From Persicaria tinctoria (Eukaryota; Streptophyta; Magnoliopsida; Caryophyllales; Polygonaceae): a stretch of 64,000 nucleotides of DNA. The position numbers were made by a program, and so were the translations under genes. Positions 42,489 to 54,744 of this stretch are shown here, in pieces; within the stretch, counting starts at the first letter, position 1, and every line of letters begins with the position of its first letter. Location: NCBI GenBank assembly GCA_037127255.1, contig JBANSL010000010.1, positions 27,980,620 through 28,044,619 of the forward strand, given 5' to 3'. Under the pieces are notes generated by a model. The model saw nothing but the letters and a program-made list of their open reading frames with translations. It ran no database searches and was not told where the DNA came from.

Positions 42489-43189
42489 GTGAGTGGAGTC
42501 ATCGTTTGACGAACCATTCTGGAATGGCTCAACCGGAAAGGACTTGCAGATATTATATTAAAAAACTATTTAACATCACTTATTTTTCTTTTCTTTTTGA
42601 TTCAAAACATCACTTGTTTTTCTAACAGATGTTAAATGACATAATTCGAGCGGTGATCATACGTGTGCCATGCTTTTATTTGTTGCATACTTTATTAATT
42701 TAATTATGACTAATTTACATTGCCCAACGATTGAGAACAATGTTAAAAATGGTAGCTTGACACGTACTCCGTATTAAGTAAATCTTGGATAGCTATCATA
42801 AATTTGAATTGTTAAATAGTTTGGGTTCACAATCTTTGCCAAATAGTAATACTACTTTAATGGATTTTAACTAGATTGAATTTTTGAAACAAGCCACTTA
42901 TATATATATATAAAATAAAAGTCTAAATATTTGAAATTAAGGCCGGATTAATGGATTATGGATGAGCCTACGAAATAGAAAACACGTACATATACAGCAA
43001 TTCATGGATCATCAATATAATCTTGACATTCAGTTTTCAAATATAGGCCATTTGAATTTGACGAGCTCAATTTTTTATATATCTTTATTAATTAATGTAC
43101 TTCTATTTTGTTACCTCTCCTATTAAAAATGAATTTCCACGTACATATATATTCAAATTAAAGGTAAATATTTTAACAGGCGGGAAAGG

Positions 43190-43335
43190 AGTGGGGTGGG
43201 CGTAGGGGAGATGACGTGCTGCCACATCAGCCATGAATAGTTGCCACGTCGATTCTGCATCACTTGGCTATTTCGTTGCTTCATACGCTAATACGGAGTA
43301 CTATATAGAGGACCATAGCTTACTCCTTCAACTTC
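43190..43335 (+). promoter_or_regulatory. Promoter-like block without a gene
   Basis: GATGACGTGCTGCCACATCA and GTTGCCACGTCGA (ACGT cores) are followed about 60 bases on by ACTATATAGAGGACC, a good TATA-type match, and then a CT-rich leader (43320-43375). No open frame follows before the hAT insertion zone. It may be an orphaned promoter; an accidental match is possible. Confidence 0.35.
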
Positions 43336-43599
43336 AAACTACTACTACCTCCTTATTCCTTTCATTTAATTTGTATGACTATTTCAGGCCTCAACTAGCT
43401 AGCTAGTACCAATCCGTGGCCTACCCGTTGTTACATTATTTGTTTCGATATCACCCTCAAAACAGTATGAACAATATTTTCAAAACATTCTCATATTGTG
43501 ATTGATTATGAATCCTTCAAATTAAATACCTGATCCATTTATTAAAACATACTCGTATCATTTTAGAATTAGAATTTTGTATAATTCACGGCTAGAAAA

Positions 43600-43783
43600 A
43601 CACGTTTGATTGCCACAAATTTAATCACAGAAGCGCCCTCGAAAAAGCTTGCTCTCGAAAATACCCTCGGATTTAAATCCGACCCAAAAAACGCGAGGTT
43701 AAATTTAGTTATGAACAATTAGCCTCGAAATTATTATTCGAGCTTAAATAGCATCGAATGTTTCTTTGAGGGCAATTTCCATA
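43600..43783. mobile_element. Older repeat with CCTCGAAA/TTCGAGG motifs, left flank
   Basis: Motifs CCTCG(A/G) and TTCGAG recur every 10-30 bp here, again between the hAT and copia-3 (47237-47320), and again right of copia-3 (53823-53900, TTCGAGGTTAAAC, AACCTCGAAAATTT). GCGAGGTTAAATTTAG on the left and TTAAATTTAACCTCG on the right are inverted. The three pieces look like one element with subterminal repeats, split by two later insertions. Its true ends were not found. Confidence 0.5.
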
Positions 43784-43791
43784 ACCATGAG

Positions 43792-46700
43792 CAGGGACGG
43801 AGCCAGAAACTTTTGGGGGGGTGGGCGAAAAAGTGAAGAAAATCAATATATAAAAAGAGTTCATACAACCCAAAAAAATGTTCAATACCTCAAAATTGAG
43901 ATAAAAGATAAAGAATTTACTAATTTAAAGAATTCATCAATAGAAAGTAGCGTTTTGTACTATAAAATAGTTAATCAACCTAACTATAAAGGGGGTAAAT
44001 CCATTTTACGAGTCTTCATAGACCGGAAATATTTAAGGATAACCTCATTATCAATGCGCTTGAAAATATCTTTCTCGACATAACAAACTAAACTATCAGT
44101 GAGAAGAATATCTCCCATCTTGTTGGGCAAATCTGTCTTGATAGTACTCATCGCAGAGAAAGCCCTTTCCACCGTAGCAGTTGCAACCGGTAACACTAAA
44201 ACCAATTCGATAAGACGATATACCAATTGAAAAGCTTTGTGAATTCCTACCTCAACCATCTTCTTAGCAACATCTCCAATATCTTGCAAACTAGAAAATC
44301 TTTCATTTCCCCTCATTTCAACAATCCATGCCTTCAACTCTTCTTGAATCTCTAGTTGATCGGAAATTGAGAAATCTTGTGGATATAATTGTGCAAGTTT
44401 ATGCAGCTTTGACACATTAAAATTGGAGAACGAATCCCTTGGATCAAGACATGCCATACATGTGAGTAATTCTGTGCTCGACTCGCTAAAACGATTCTCC
44501 AACTCTTGACCAATTTGATCAATAACCTACAATTACAAATGTAAAATAATATTAATTCAATGAACTAAACAAGTTAACAAAATATTAGAGATGTTCTACA
44601 AATAAAAATTTGTAGAGAAATAATAAATTAAAGTATCTGACAAAATATTTCTACTTTAAATTGGTGGTGGTTTGTTATAGCATGTCCCGCACGCCTAGAA
44701 CGGTATCGATCTGTGATATTATCATCCATAGCCACAACGTCAACATCATTGACAACACAAAAACGGTTGACATCTTCCAAGAGATCATCCCATCCACCTT
44801 CCTCAAATCTTGAAATCGCATTTTAATGCTCTGAACCATACCCATTGCCTGAATAATATTTTGATCTTTTTGTTGCAGCAATTGTGACAAAGCATTTTTC
44901 ATCCCCAATACTATCTTCATCAAGTGAGCAATGAAAACAAATCGATAAGTCTCCATCTTTACAATCAAGCTACCAGCATGCCCTCGAGTTTTGATATCAG
45001 TTCCATCTTCCTCAATATTTCCAAGCACATCGATGGTTGGGGACCACAAAGATAGAAGACGAACAATGGTTGTAAAGTGTGAACCCCATCGTGTAGCTCC
45101 CAACCGAACTAATGAATTTCTTGATTCAATCCTTTCCCAGTTGCAAGTTCACCTTTCTCTAATCTTTTCACAATGTCTTCATGATGCTTTTGTCGAAACT
45201 CATCTTTTCTCTTGCAAGAGGCTCCAACCATGTTCGTAATCATTGACAAATATTGAAAAAAATCACTCACAAAGAAGTTCTTTTCTGAAACAGCCACAAT
45301 CACTAATTGTAATTGATGAGCAAAACAATGTACATATCTAGCACATGGATTTTCTTCTAACAGAAGAGTCTTTAATCCGTTGAGCTCACCCCGCATATTA
45401 GAAGCCCCGTCATATCCTTAGCCTCTTAATTTTGAGATAGATAAACCATACTTAGCAAAAAAGTTGTCAATACCACTTTTTAAAGATAGAGAAGTGGTGC
45501 CAACAACATGAACAACTCCAAGAAACCGCTCCATCACTTCTCCATGGGAGTTTACATATCTCACAACAATAGCCATTTGCTCTTTCACTGAAATATCATG
45601 AGCCTCGTCAACTAATAAAGAAAAGACTTTTACTCCAACATCACTAAGTATGGCTTTAATTGTCTCTGTTGCACATGCAGTAACAAGGTCCTCCTGAATA
45701 GGAGGACTTGTAAGTTGATGATTTAATGGTGCATTCTCCTTCACCACCCTTCCAACATTAGCATTGCGTACACTTTACCAATGAAGAACTTCTAGAAAAT
45801 TTCCTTTATTCAGCGAGCTTGCCGACTCGTCATTTCCTCGAAAAGCCAAACCCTGACAAAGTAGCAATCTAACAACATCTAATACTGCAGTCAAACGAGT
45901 GCGATATGCAGCACCCAATGTCTTCTTTCTAGAAGATATGCGTCTCTCAATACTTTGCCTTTGATCTTCGAAATCAAAGAACATTGTTCGAGCTTGATTG
46001 TGATCACTACCAACATCTCCCACATGTTCTTTGAATCTATCAGGACCTTTCTTCCAATTACGAAATCCCGTTTTCACAAACTCATCAGCCCCAAATCTAT
46101 TTCCTGAATCTGACTTAAACAAATAACACCAAAAACAAAAGGCAACATCTTTAGAAACACTATACTCCAACCATTCCCGTTTCTTAAACCATTCTTTCAC
46201 GAAAGACCTAGAGCTCTTTCCGAAAACAGTTCGTGGAAAATCATGTGTTAATGGTTGACAACGGCCTTTAACCACATACATTCTCCTAACATTATCTCTA
46301 ATAGAAGGATCATAGCTATCAATAGGTTTGCGCAACCCTGTATCACTATTAAAATCCAACTCCTCTTCACGTGTAATTCTAGCTCTTTTTTCCCTTCTAA
46401 CCTCTTCTATAAGCACATCATCACTTCTAGTCTCATCTTCTATATCTACACTCTCTCTACCCCCATCTTCTCTTACCACACCTTCTACTTCTCCAGCCAT
46501 GACATCTCTTTCCCGATTATCTCTAACCAAATTTTCAGCCGTATTAACAACATTTACATCAATGTTTTGAGACTGATTGAGAGCAGTAGAAGACTCAACA
46601 ATGGGATTTGATGACTTCTTTGTTCGAATAACATATTTATCCATATTCCTATATGCAAAGACAATACAAATATACAATTCAATTTCAATTTCAAAACCTA

Positions 46701-47228
46701 ATCTAATCATCTCATCAAATAATCAATTTTTCAATTTGAAAGTGGTAATTCATAAACCCTAATCAAATTTACTGGATAAATTTTACCCAATCTACTTAAC
46801 AATTTCATACTATAAATCTAACCAACATAAAATAACTAACAAATATTCAAATCAAACCAAGTAACACACTGAATTAAAAACTTACCGACTTCAATGGACG
46901 ACGAGACAAGACGGCAAATCGACAACAGACGCAGTCACGCAGATGCGGTTCAGGCTTGCTGGCGGTGGCGGCTGGTCGGTAAAGCGTCGACGTCTGGAAG
47001 CTTGTGAAGGGAACAGAATCCGGCAAGGCAGCAACGATCGGTAGCGGCCTAGCGTTCTGCGTGAAGCGTGATCACCGTTTCCCTTCATCTGATTGATTAC
47101 AAAGGTTTTTGTTAACTACTCGAAATGACGTCCTTTCGTGTTTTTTTTAATAATAACTAAGTAACTGGCATCGAAAAGGGGGGGGGGGGGGGGATGCTCC
47201 ACCTTGCCCCCACCTGCCTCCGTCTATG
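43792..47228 (-). mobile_element. hAT-superfamily DNA transposon, 3437 bp
   Basis: Flanked by the perfect 8-bp duplication ACCATGAG (43784-43791 and 47229-47236), the size expected for hAT. Terminal inverted repeats CAGGGACGGAGCCAG and, reversed from the right end, CATAGACGGAGGCAG. It encodes a degenerate TTF/DUF4371/hAT-dimerisation transposase on the minus strand. A G run lies near each end (43816-43822 and about 47179-47194). Confidence 0.92.
43984..46644 (-). pseudogene. hAT transposase (TTF zinc finger, DUF4371, dimerisation)
   Basis: The likely start is MDKYVIRTKKSSNP at 46644. An acidic linker leads to the TTF-type zinc finger region (FPRTVFGKSSRSFVKEWFKK, CFWCYLFKSD, FVKTGFRNWKKGPDRFKEHV), then LGAAYRTRLTAVLDVVRLLL and LAFRGNDES. 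DUF4371 follows after a break (45747-45418: FSLLVDEAHDISVKEQMAIV VRYVN, with the conserved D), then CARYVHCFAHQLQLVIVA (45396-45109) and GATRWGSHFTT at 45103. The C-terminal dimerisation block is at 44502-43984 (ATATVERAFSAMSTIKTDLP NKM). Stops or shifts at about 45775, 45418, 45109 and 44520-44675 break it. Introns could explain one or two of these gaps, but not all. Confidence 0.88.
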
Positions 47229-47325
47229 ACCATGAGTTTGAAGGCTATAACGTCAAATTGAAGGACAAGTAAATTTCGAGTTCTTATTCGAGGTATAAGA
47301 ATTAGAGGCTAAAGAGTATCAAATG

Positions 47326-47671
47326 TATGAAGAAATACTACTGAAAATAGCAGATCATGACCAAATAAGAAAGCAAAGCATCATAAATCAACAAAAATAG
47401 GCCATCAATGACAGCAACTGTAAGAAGGCGAAAATGGCATTCGTGCCTTTATGATAAGCGACTGCAATCCCCAAAACCCTAAATTTGAGTGAGAAAAACA
47501 AGGTCTTATATAGTGTGCAAGGTAGGGAACATGTGCCTTGCACATGGGACAGTTATCCCTTACCTCACTAGAAGACAAAGGAGTGAGAACATGGCTTGAG
47601 GACCACTTCTCAGCAAATAGCAGAAATGAGAAAATGTGCTAGAAAATTAAATAAACATGATAATCTTCATA
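47326..47671 (-). repeat. Copia-3 3' LTR
   Basis: 346 bp, next to a polypurine tract on the minus strand (GAGGAGGGGA, 47672-47682). It contains CTTATATAGTGTGCAAGG (plus strand) that may include the promoter on one strand. Confidence 0.9.
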
Positions 47672-47679
47672 TCCCCTCC

Positions 47680-50600
47680 TCAAGTTGGACTTGGTGGGAG
47701 ACCAACAAGACCCAACTTGGAAGAAAGAAAATGGTGTTGCCTCTCTCCAAGAGGTTTAGTGAGCACATCTGCAAGTTGAACCCCTGTTCTGACATGTTGA
47801 GGAAGAATGAATCCCTCTTGCACCTTCTCACGAATGTAATGGTAGTCTATCTTCAAGTGTTTGGTTCTCTCATGAAACACTGGATTTTCTGCTATATGGA
47901 TAGCAGATTTACTATCACAAAATAAGGGAATAGGCAATGGCACACTGATCTTCATCCTTTGCAAAATGCCTTCAACCCAAACTATTTCACTAGCAATGGT
48001 TGACATGCTTCTGTACTCAGCTGCAGCTGAAGATTTAGAAAATGTAACTTGTTTCTTAGTCTTCCAAGACACTAATGATCCTCCAAAAAAGACACAATAA
48101 CCTGTAAGTGAATTTTCACTGAACTGACATGAGCCCCAATCAACATCACAAAAGGCACTGAGATGCATAGAAGAAGTCTTGGGATAATGTAAACCAGTGG
48201 ACACCGTGCCTTTTAAATATCTGACCACATGAACTGTTGCATCAAAGTGTGGTTGCCTTGGCTCAACCATGAATTGGCTAAGATGTTGCACAACATATGA
48301 TATGTCAGCTCTAGACAAATTTAAGAACAACAATTAGCCTATGAGCCTTCTATATTTCTCTGGATCATGCATCACTTGACCATCATCAACAAATAACTTT
48401 AATCCTCTAGGTAAAGGAAAAATTGCAGACTTACAATCAGTCATTTTCCAATCTTCAAGGATATCAAGTATATATTTTCTCTGATGAGCAAGGTCCCAGC
48501 CTTGTCATGTAAAATCTCAAGACCAAGAAAGTATCTGGCCCTGCCAAGGTCCTTGATGGTGAAGGCCTTATGTAAAGCCACCTTAGTCTGTCTTGTCACA
48601 AGCTCATCATCACCTGTGATCAAAAGGTCATCCACATAAACCAGTGCCACCACAATCCCAGTTGGCACAGGTTTAACAAATAGAGAATAATCTTCACAAG
48701 ACTATCTATAACCCAGACTCAATAAGAATTTGCATAATTATGTGTTCCACTGCCTTGAAGCCTGTTTAGTCCATAGATGGACTTTCTCAATTTGCATACT
48801 TGACCAGGAATCCTTACATTGTATCCTTCAGGAGGATCCATATAAACTTCTTCCTCCAACTTTCCATGAAGGAAAGCATTATTTACATCAAGTTGATACA
48901 AATTCCAGTTTCTCATGGTGGCAACAAAAATAAGTATCCTCACAGTGGATAACTTGGCAACTGGAGAGAAGGTGTGCTTGTAGTCTTTTCCTTTGATCTG
49001 ATTATAACCTTTAGCCACCAATCTGGCTTTGTACCTTTCTATACTCCCATCAGGTCTATACTTGATCTTATAGACCCATTTGGTTCCAATTGACTTATGA
49101 CCAGCAGGCAATTGTGTCAATTCCCAAGTCTCATTGCTCTCCAAGGCTTTAATTTCTGTATTCATAGCATCCATCCATTTAGGATGTTGTGATGCTGACA
49201 AGAGGAAAACCTGTCGTTGTTCTTGCCAAAGAATACTCAAACTCACAACTAGTATAGTGTGTAAGCAAGAGATCGATCCACATGGAAATCTATTCAATTC
49301 GAATGTCAATTCTAATCGCTAATAGAGAATATGGGGGTTTTTGGTGTGATAAAGATCCGCCTTTTATCAAAGCGGAAGCAAGCAAACAAAGTAGATTGGT
49401 TTTAGAATGCAGTGGAGAGAAAATAGGTTCACCTACAATTTGTCACTTCGATTGATGAATTCGATCCTTGTTTCAGCCTCTAGTTCTTGCCTTTTCCTAT
49501 CAATGTCCTTGTCCAGATCTTTGGTAAATTACAAGTCCTACGAGTCCTAGCAACCCTTATCTCTAAATAACCCTAACAAAGTTAAGATTTAACCTAGAGA
49601 TAGCATTAAGAGTATGAATTTACCAAGGTACATGCAATATCAAGCTATGAGTCAATATTTAACATATATTCAACTTCCTACACATCCAATTAGTCCTATG
49701 AATCCTAAAGGGATATGATTGCCACTTGGGTTAAGGTTCGCTATGAGGAATTTGCAAAATCCTAGCAATAATCTCGACTAGTTGTACGGACTAGGAGAAA
49801 TCAACAATATTCGCAAAAGAATCAATACGAATCAATAGGAATAGAAAAAGAATAGAAATCTCACAACTTTATCAAACCAAAGCTTCAATCCATAGACGAA
49901 ACGGAAGAGATTAGCACTCCATGGCCATGGAGTCGGCCATGGAGTGCATAAACTAATGAATTAGATACTTAAAACAAACCCTAAAACGTCCTTAAAAAGC
50001 CTCAAAAGAGTCGGCCAAATAATAATTCTAAAACCCTAATTAAAGTCCAGCATTGAACGGCGCGTTTCTGCGGGGGCCGCGGGGCAGCTGGCGATCAGCG
50101 AAGTTCTCCGTTTTCCCTTCGAGCCGCGGGGCGGCCGACGATTCTTCCGAGCTTCTCCTTCCTTGACTTCGCAGCTTCTCTACTCTTCTTTAGATTGTTT
50201 TTGCTCTTCTCCAATTCATTTCACCTTCAATCTACTATATATGAAATAAACCATAAAATCATGTAGATTTCGCCTCTTCCAACTCAACAAGTAATTATGT
50301 AAATGCAACTAAATATATGCAATATTCACAACTAAACTATGCTAAATGCAATCTATTATGCAACACTAAATATGTTCTATCAGATGCCTGTTTATATGTA
50401 TAAGGCTTTTGCTCAACAACCATACAAACAAAAGACTTCAATACTTCTGTATCACTAATGATCTCATCTCCCAAACACTGATCAAGAAAGGACTTAGATA
50501 TAGAATCTCTTTATCTGTCATTTCTACAAACATAGTCTTGTAACCTCCTGGGAGCAACATGATCACGAGTAGACCTTCTCAAAGGTGGAAATCATTAATA

Positions 50601-53413
50601 TCCTATAATATCTCAGTAGACATTTGTCCAATACTTCCACTATAACTCAAGGGGTCTGCTACTTGTGATGGAAGAGGAGATTGACTATGAGCACTTTCTA
50701 TAGGATCATGTAGTGGGGGAGAAAATGATCCAGAGATATCAGGTAAATGATGTAAATTATGGTCACTGTCAGGTGCTGGATTCACCAAGGACAACATCGC
50801 TCTTCATCACAAAATAATTTTGTAGGATTCTCCATCTTATCTCTGAATGGGAACACATCCTCTCTGAACTCCACATCTCTGCTCACAAATACACTTCTGG
50901 AATCCAGATCCCATAGCTTGAATTGTATCCTTTTTGCCTAAAAGGATATCCAAGCAATATACATTTTCTAGCTCTTGGCTTCAACTTATCTTTACTGCTA
51001 AGAGGAACTGGAGCATAGCATAGGCTCCCAATAACTCTAAGATCATCATCATGTGCAGGTTTGTTAAATAATTTCTCAGGTGTTTTCCAATTTAGAACCT
51101 CTGTAGGCATTTTATTGATGAGATGAGTAGCAGCCAGTAAACACTCACCCCAAAATCTCAATGGCAAACTAGCATGTATCCTTAGACATCTTGTTGTCTC
51201 TACTAAGTGTCTAAGTTTCCTTTCAACCCTCTCATTCTGTTGAGGAGTGTAAGGAATAGATTTCTGATGGATTATCCCTTTGGAAGCAAACAAACCAGTA
51301 CACTGTCTTTGAACAAACTCAGTGCCATTATCTGTTCTTACATTTTTCACAGAGTACTTAAACTGATTGCCAACATACATCAAAAAATCATTCACTGCCT
51401 GATACACTTGCATTTTGTTCTTGAGGAAGAAGGTCTAATTGACTCTAGTACAATCATCAAGAACAGTAAGGAAATAAGAGAACCCATTATAAGTAACACA
51501 TTTATAAGGACCCCATAAATCCATATGGATTAATTCAAAAGGCTTGCTAGCCATGTTCAAGCTTCTTTGAAAAGGAAGCCTATGCTATTTAGACAAAGAA
51601 CAAGATTCACAATGGAATTCATCCAAACCAGAACAATTGAACAATTTTTAAGTGTCTTAACTTGGAAATGGACCTATGACCAAGTCTAGCATGAACTATT
51701 TCTAAGCTTAAACTAGCTTTATTACAATTTCTCATCAACCTATCATCACTTGGACTTGCATGTGCTTGACAACTCTGAGCATATCTTGTAGAGACCATCC
51801 TTCCTGACCCCTGATAAGATTGTCTTCCTAGATCCAGGGTCATGGAAATAACAATGAGATCTAGTGAATATGGCTACAAGATCAGTTTCATCAAGAATTT
51901 TGCCCACTGATAACAATCTGTGTTTGAAGTCAGGAACAAGTAATACATCACTTAGCATCATGGAGTCTGTCAACTGCATTTTGCCCATTTCAGATACAGA
52001 TTTAATAGAGCCATCAGGCAATCCTATGTGGATAGGCTTACCCAGTTTCTCCTTGTGACCAAGCACATGAGAATCTGCTATCATGTAATCAATTGCTCCT
52101 GTGTCTATGATCCCGTCAACAGAAGTGTTTTCTTTCAAAACACTATTTACATTATTTAAAGGGATCATACTTGCAAAGTTGGCATAAGAGCTAGTGCCAC
52201 TTTCATTGTGACTCTTCCCTTTCATTTTCCTGAGCACTTCTTGATACACTGCATTCACCATAGCTGCATCCAGGTTCCCTTCAGCAGTATCATCATCTAA
52301 AGGATTGTTCTGAGACTGAGAACCCATTGAACCTGCCACATTTGTAGACCCTCTGTTAGCATTGCCATTTCTTTCTTTCTCTTTCAATTCTTTGAACCAG
52401 TCAGGAACCCCATGCAACTGAAAGCACTGCTTAGCTAGATGTCCTTTCATCTTGCAATAAGAACAAGTTGAATTATGCTTAATCCTCTTCAACTCTCTCC
52501 AATCCTTCACTTCTTTCTTGGGGGCAGAACTATTGAAGCTGGAATTGTTGAAACTAGAAATGTTAAAGCGAGGATTGTTGCTATTACCACTGGTTCTATA
52601 CTAGAAATTGCCATTTTTGTTTGCTGCTAAGGCACTAGAATCCATATTGATTCCTTGAGACCCAGATGTCCCATTAGAGGCTTCATTTCCTCTTTCAACT
52701 TACTGAAGAATATAGTATGCCTTGTTAATACTAGGCTAGGGATCTGTAGCAAGTATACAATTTCTTGCAGCATCATAATTCTCATTCAAACTAACAGGAA
52801 ACTGCATGAGTCTGTTACGAGATTCAATCTCAGTAAGCTTCTTTTTCAGATCACATGTGCAGTTTACCAATGCACCACACAGACACTCAGGAATGCACTC
52901 TAGAACCTGCAATTCATCCCAATATCTCTTAAACACGTTATAGTGATCTGCAACACACATATTGCCCTGCACAATATTACCAAGCTTCTTCTTAATCTAA
53001 AAAATCAAAGGCGCATTAGACTGTCTAAACCTCTCAACTATTTCATCCCATAATCCCTTAGAGGAATCCATGAATATGAATCCTTCAGCAACAGTCTTAC
53101 TCATAGAATTTAAGAGCCAACATCTCACCATATAATCTGCCCTGATCCATCTTTCCAAATCAACATGTCCCACTGCAGGCTTGACACAAGTACCATTTAT
53201 AAAGCCAAGTTTGCTCTTGGCACCAAGGGCCATCATAACCCCTCTGCTCCAAGTCATATAGTTAGTACCATCAAAAGGTATAACAACAAGTTGAGCCTCT
53301 GGATGGTCTGAATTAGACAAGAACAAATGATCATCGACATTACCTGGTGTGGTCATATCTTCAGGATTTCTATCTTTTGTATTAGATTGATCACTCACAG
53401 TGAACATAAACAA
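47680..53413 (-). pseudogene. Copia-3 gag-pol, multiply broken
   Basis: Pieces in order on the minus strand: gag start (53413-52997: LFLSNSDHPEAQLVVIPFDG TNYMTWS), gag middle (52972-52736), zinc knuckle CSYCKMKGHLAKQC and a protease-like region (52510-51746, with DTGAID in place of the usual DSGATDH), integrase HARLGHRS (near 51660), integrase core (51413-50883: RTDNGTEF, NERVERKLRH, KCILLGYPFRQKGY), linker (50797-50603), interruption by the solo LTR, RT (49195-48719: [40 protein letters not shown]), palm motif YVDD (48668-48441), and RNase H (48333-47680: SSAAAEYRSMS, CDSKSAIHIAENP, ADVLTKPL). At least seven breaks. Confidence 0.9.
49196..50382 (-). mobile_element. Solo LTR (gypsy-type) inside copia-3, 1187 bp
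   Basis: Plus strand TGACAAGAGG to TTCTATCA, flanked by GATGC (49191-49195 and 50383-50387). Removing it restores the copia reading [13 protein letters not shown], which confirms the boundaries. Read on the minus strand it starts TGATAGAACATATTTAG and has ATGTGGATCGATCTCTTGC near its end, like long gypsy LTRs. It also holds two GGGGC(C/G)-rich bits near 50070-50130. No internal region remains. Confidence 0.92.
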
Positions 53414-53460
53414 CCACTATATCAAGAAAAATAACTCAAATCTCCCAGAATCAAGTTGTA

Positions 53461-53472
53461 GCTCTGATACCA
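53461..53472 (-). other. Copia-3 primer binding site
   Basis: Minus strand TGGTATCAGAGC directly following the LTR; initiator tRNA-Met type. Confidence 0.9.
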
Positions 53473-53817
53473 TATGAAGAAATACTACTGAAAATAGCAG
53501 ATCATGACAAAATAAGAAAGCAAAGCATCATAAATCAGCAAAATAGGCCATCGGTGACAACAACTGTAAGAAGATGAAAATGGCATTCATGCCTTTATGA
53601 TAAGCGACTGCAATCCCCAAAACCCTACATTTGAGGGAGCAAAACAAGGTCTTATATAGTGTGCAAGGTAGGGAACATGTGCCTTGCACATGGGACAACT
53701 ATCCCTTACCTCACTAGAAGACAAAGGAGTGAGAACATGGCTTGAGGACCACTTCTCAACAAATAGCAGAAATGAGAAAATGTGCTAGAAAATTAAATAA
53801 ACATGATAATCTTCATA
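53473..53817 (-). repeat. Copia-3 5' LTR
   Basis: 345 bp; same tips as the partner LTR, with about 4 percent differences by eye. Confidence 0.9.
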
Positions 53818-53900
53818 AAATGTTGACCAAGAATTTGTTCGGCGGTATATTTCGAGGTTAAACAACTCTTAAATTTAACCTCGAAAATTTAGTTTAATGA

Positions 53901-54520
53901 CCCGATACCCGACTATCCGAACCCGAACCCGACACGCCCAACCCGATTGTCACCTCTAATCAATCCTAAACCAAATTACCCGATGACCTGCTGCTGTGTT
54001 ACAAAACGGCAACACCAGACTAGAGTGTGGCATGTGTGGCAGTTGGAATGGGGCCTAGACCTCCGGCGACCTGCTGGCTGCTATAAAACACCAAAACCGG
54101 CCACCAATGAAGCCGCTAAGCCGGACTGTCAAGTGTCGACTGAACCCGTGAACCTCCTAGAACCGGACCATCCTTTTGTAGAGCCTTGATAGATTCGTTG
54201 AACCACCATTGCTTAATTAGATTTCGATAAATCTTGAAAAAGGATAGAGGATTGAAGATCTTCGAGGGAAAATTAATGGAGTGGGAGAAGATGAAGAGGC
54301 GAGCAGGTGTGAAAGCGTGATTTGTTTTCTTTCTCAGTATCCCTGCTTTCAATTAAGCCTGAGAGGAGTGTGTACGTATTCACACAATAATTTTTTTTAA
54401 TACAAGTATATCCTTGGGCTGAAATACCCGAGGCCCATTGGATTTTGAGGCATTGAGAAAAATCAAAACGATTTATCTCATTTTCAGTTAGTTTTCACAT
54501 TAAATCTCGTTCAACTTAAT
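53901..54520. other. Unassigned stretch
   Basis: Begins with a CCCGA-rich low-complexity run (53900-53945, ACCCGAACCCGACACGCCC). The frame at 53947-54189 has no recognisable motif. No gene called. Confidence 0.4.
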
Positions 54521-54524
54521 ATTA

Positions 54525-54742
54525 TCTCCGTCCCAAAAATACATGTCTTTTTATATTTTGGTATTTTTTAGAAGTTAAAAACTATATAAAATATTTAATT
54601 TCTTAATAATTAACAATTTATTAATAATAAGTTTGTAATTATTAAAAAAATAAAAATTAGTATTTTATATAGTTTTTTATCTCCATAAAAAATGTATTAA
54701 AAAATAAAAGAATATGTATTTTGAGATGGAGATGGAGGGAAT
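54525..54742. mobile_element. Degraded Stowaway-type MITE
   Basis: Left end TCTCCGTCCCAAAAATACATG-like, right end complement with ATGTATTTTGAGATGGAGAT and GGAGGGA. Interior TATATAAAATATTTAATT pairs with AGTATTTTATATAGTTTTT. The right end carries an extra GGAGAT. TA duplication is not clean. Confidence 0.7.
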
Positions 54743-54744
54743 AA

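Larger units (their letters stand above)
47326..53817 (-). mobile_element. Copia-3: decayed Ty1/copia element
   Basis: LTRs 47326-47671 and 53473-53817, tips TATGAAGA..TCTTCATA, with target duplication AAATG (47321-47325 and 53818-53822). The LTRs differ at roughly 14 sites plus one indel, so this is clearly older than copia-2. The minus-strand order is primer site, gag, protease, integrase, RT, RNase H, polypurine tract. A 1187-bp solo LTR is inserted upstream of RT. It resembles copia-2 in protein sequence and LTR tips, so the two are related families. Confidence 0.92.

Noticed and set aside
42303..42509. Plus-strand frame with 17-residue repeats
   Set aside because: Explained by a 51-bp minisatellite; no promoter, splice or homology support.
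53947..54189. 80-codon open frame
   Set aside because: No recognisable motif, next to CCCGA-type repeats, no context for a gene.
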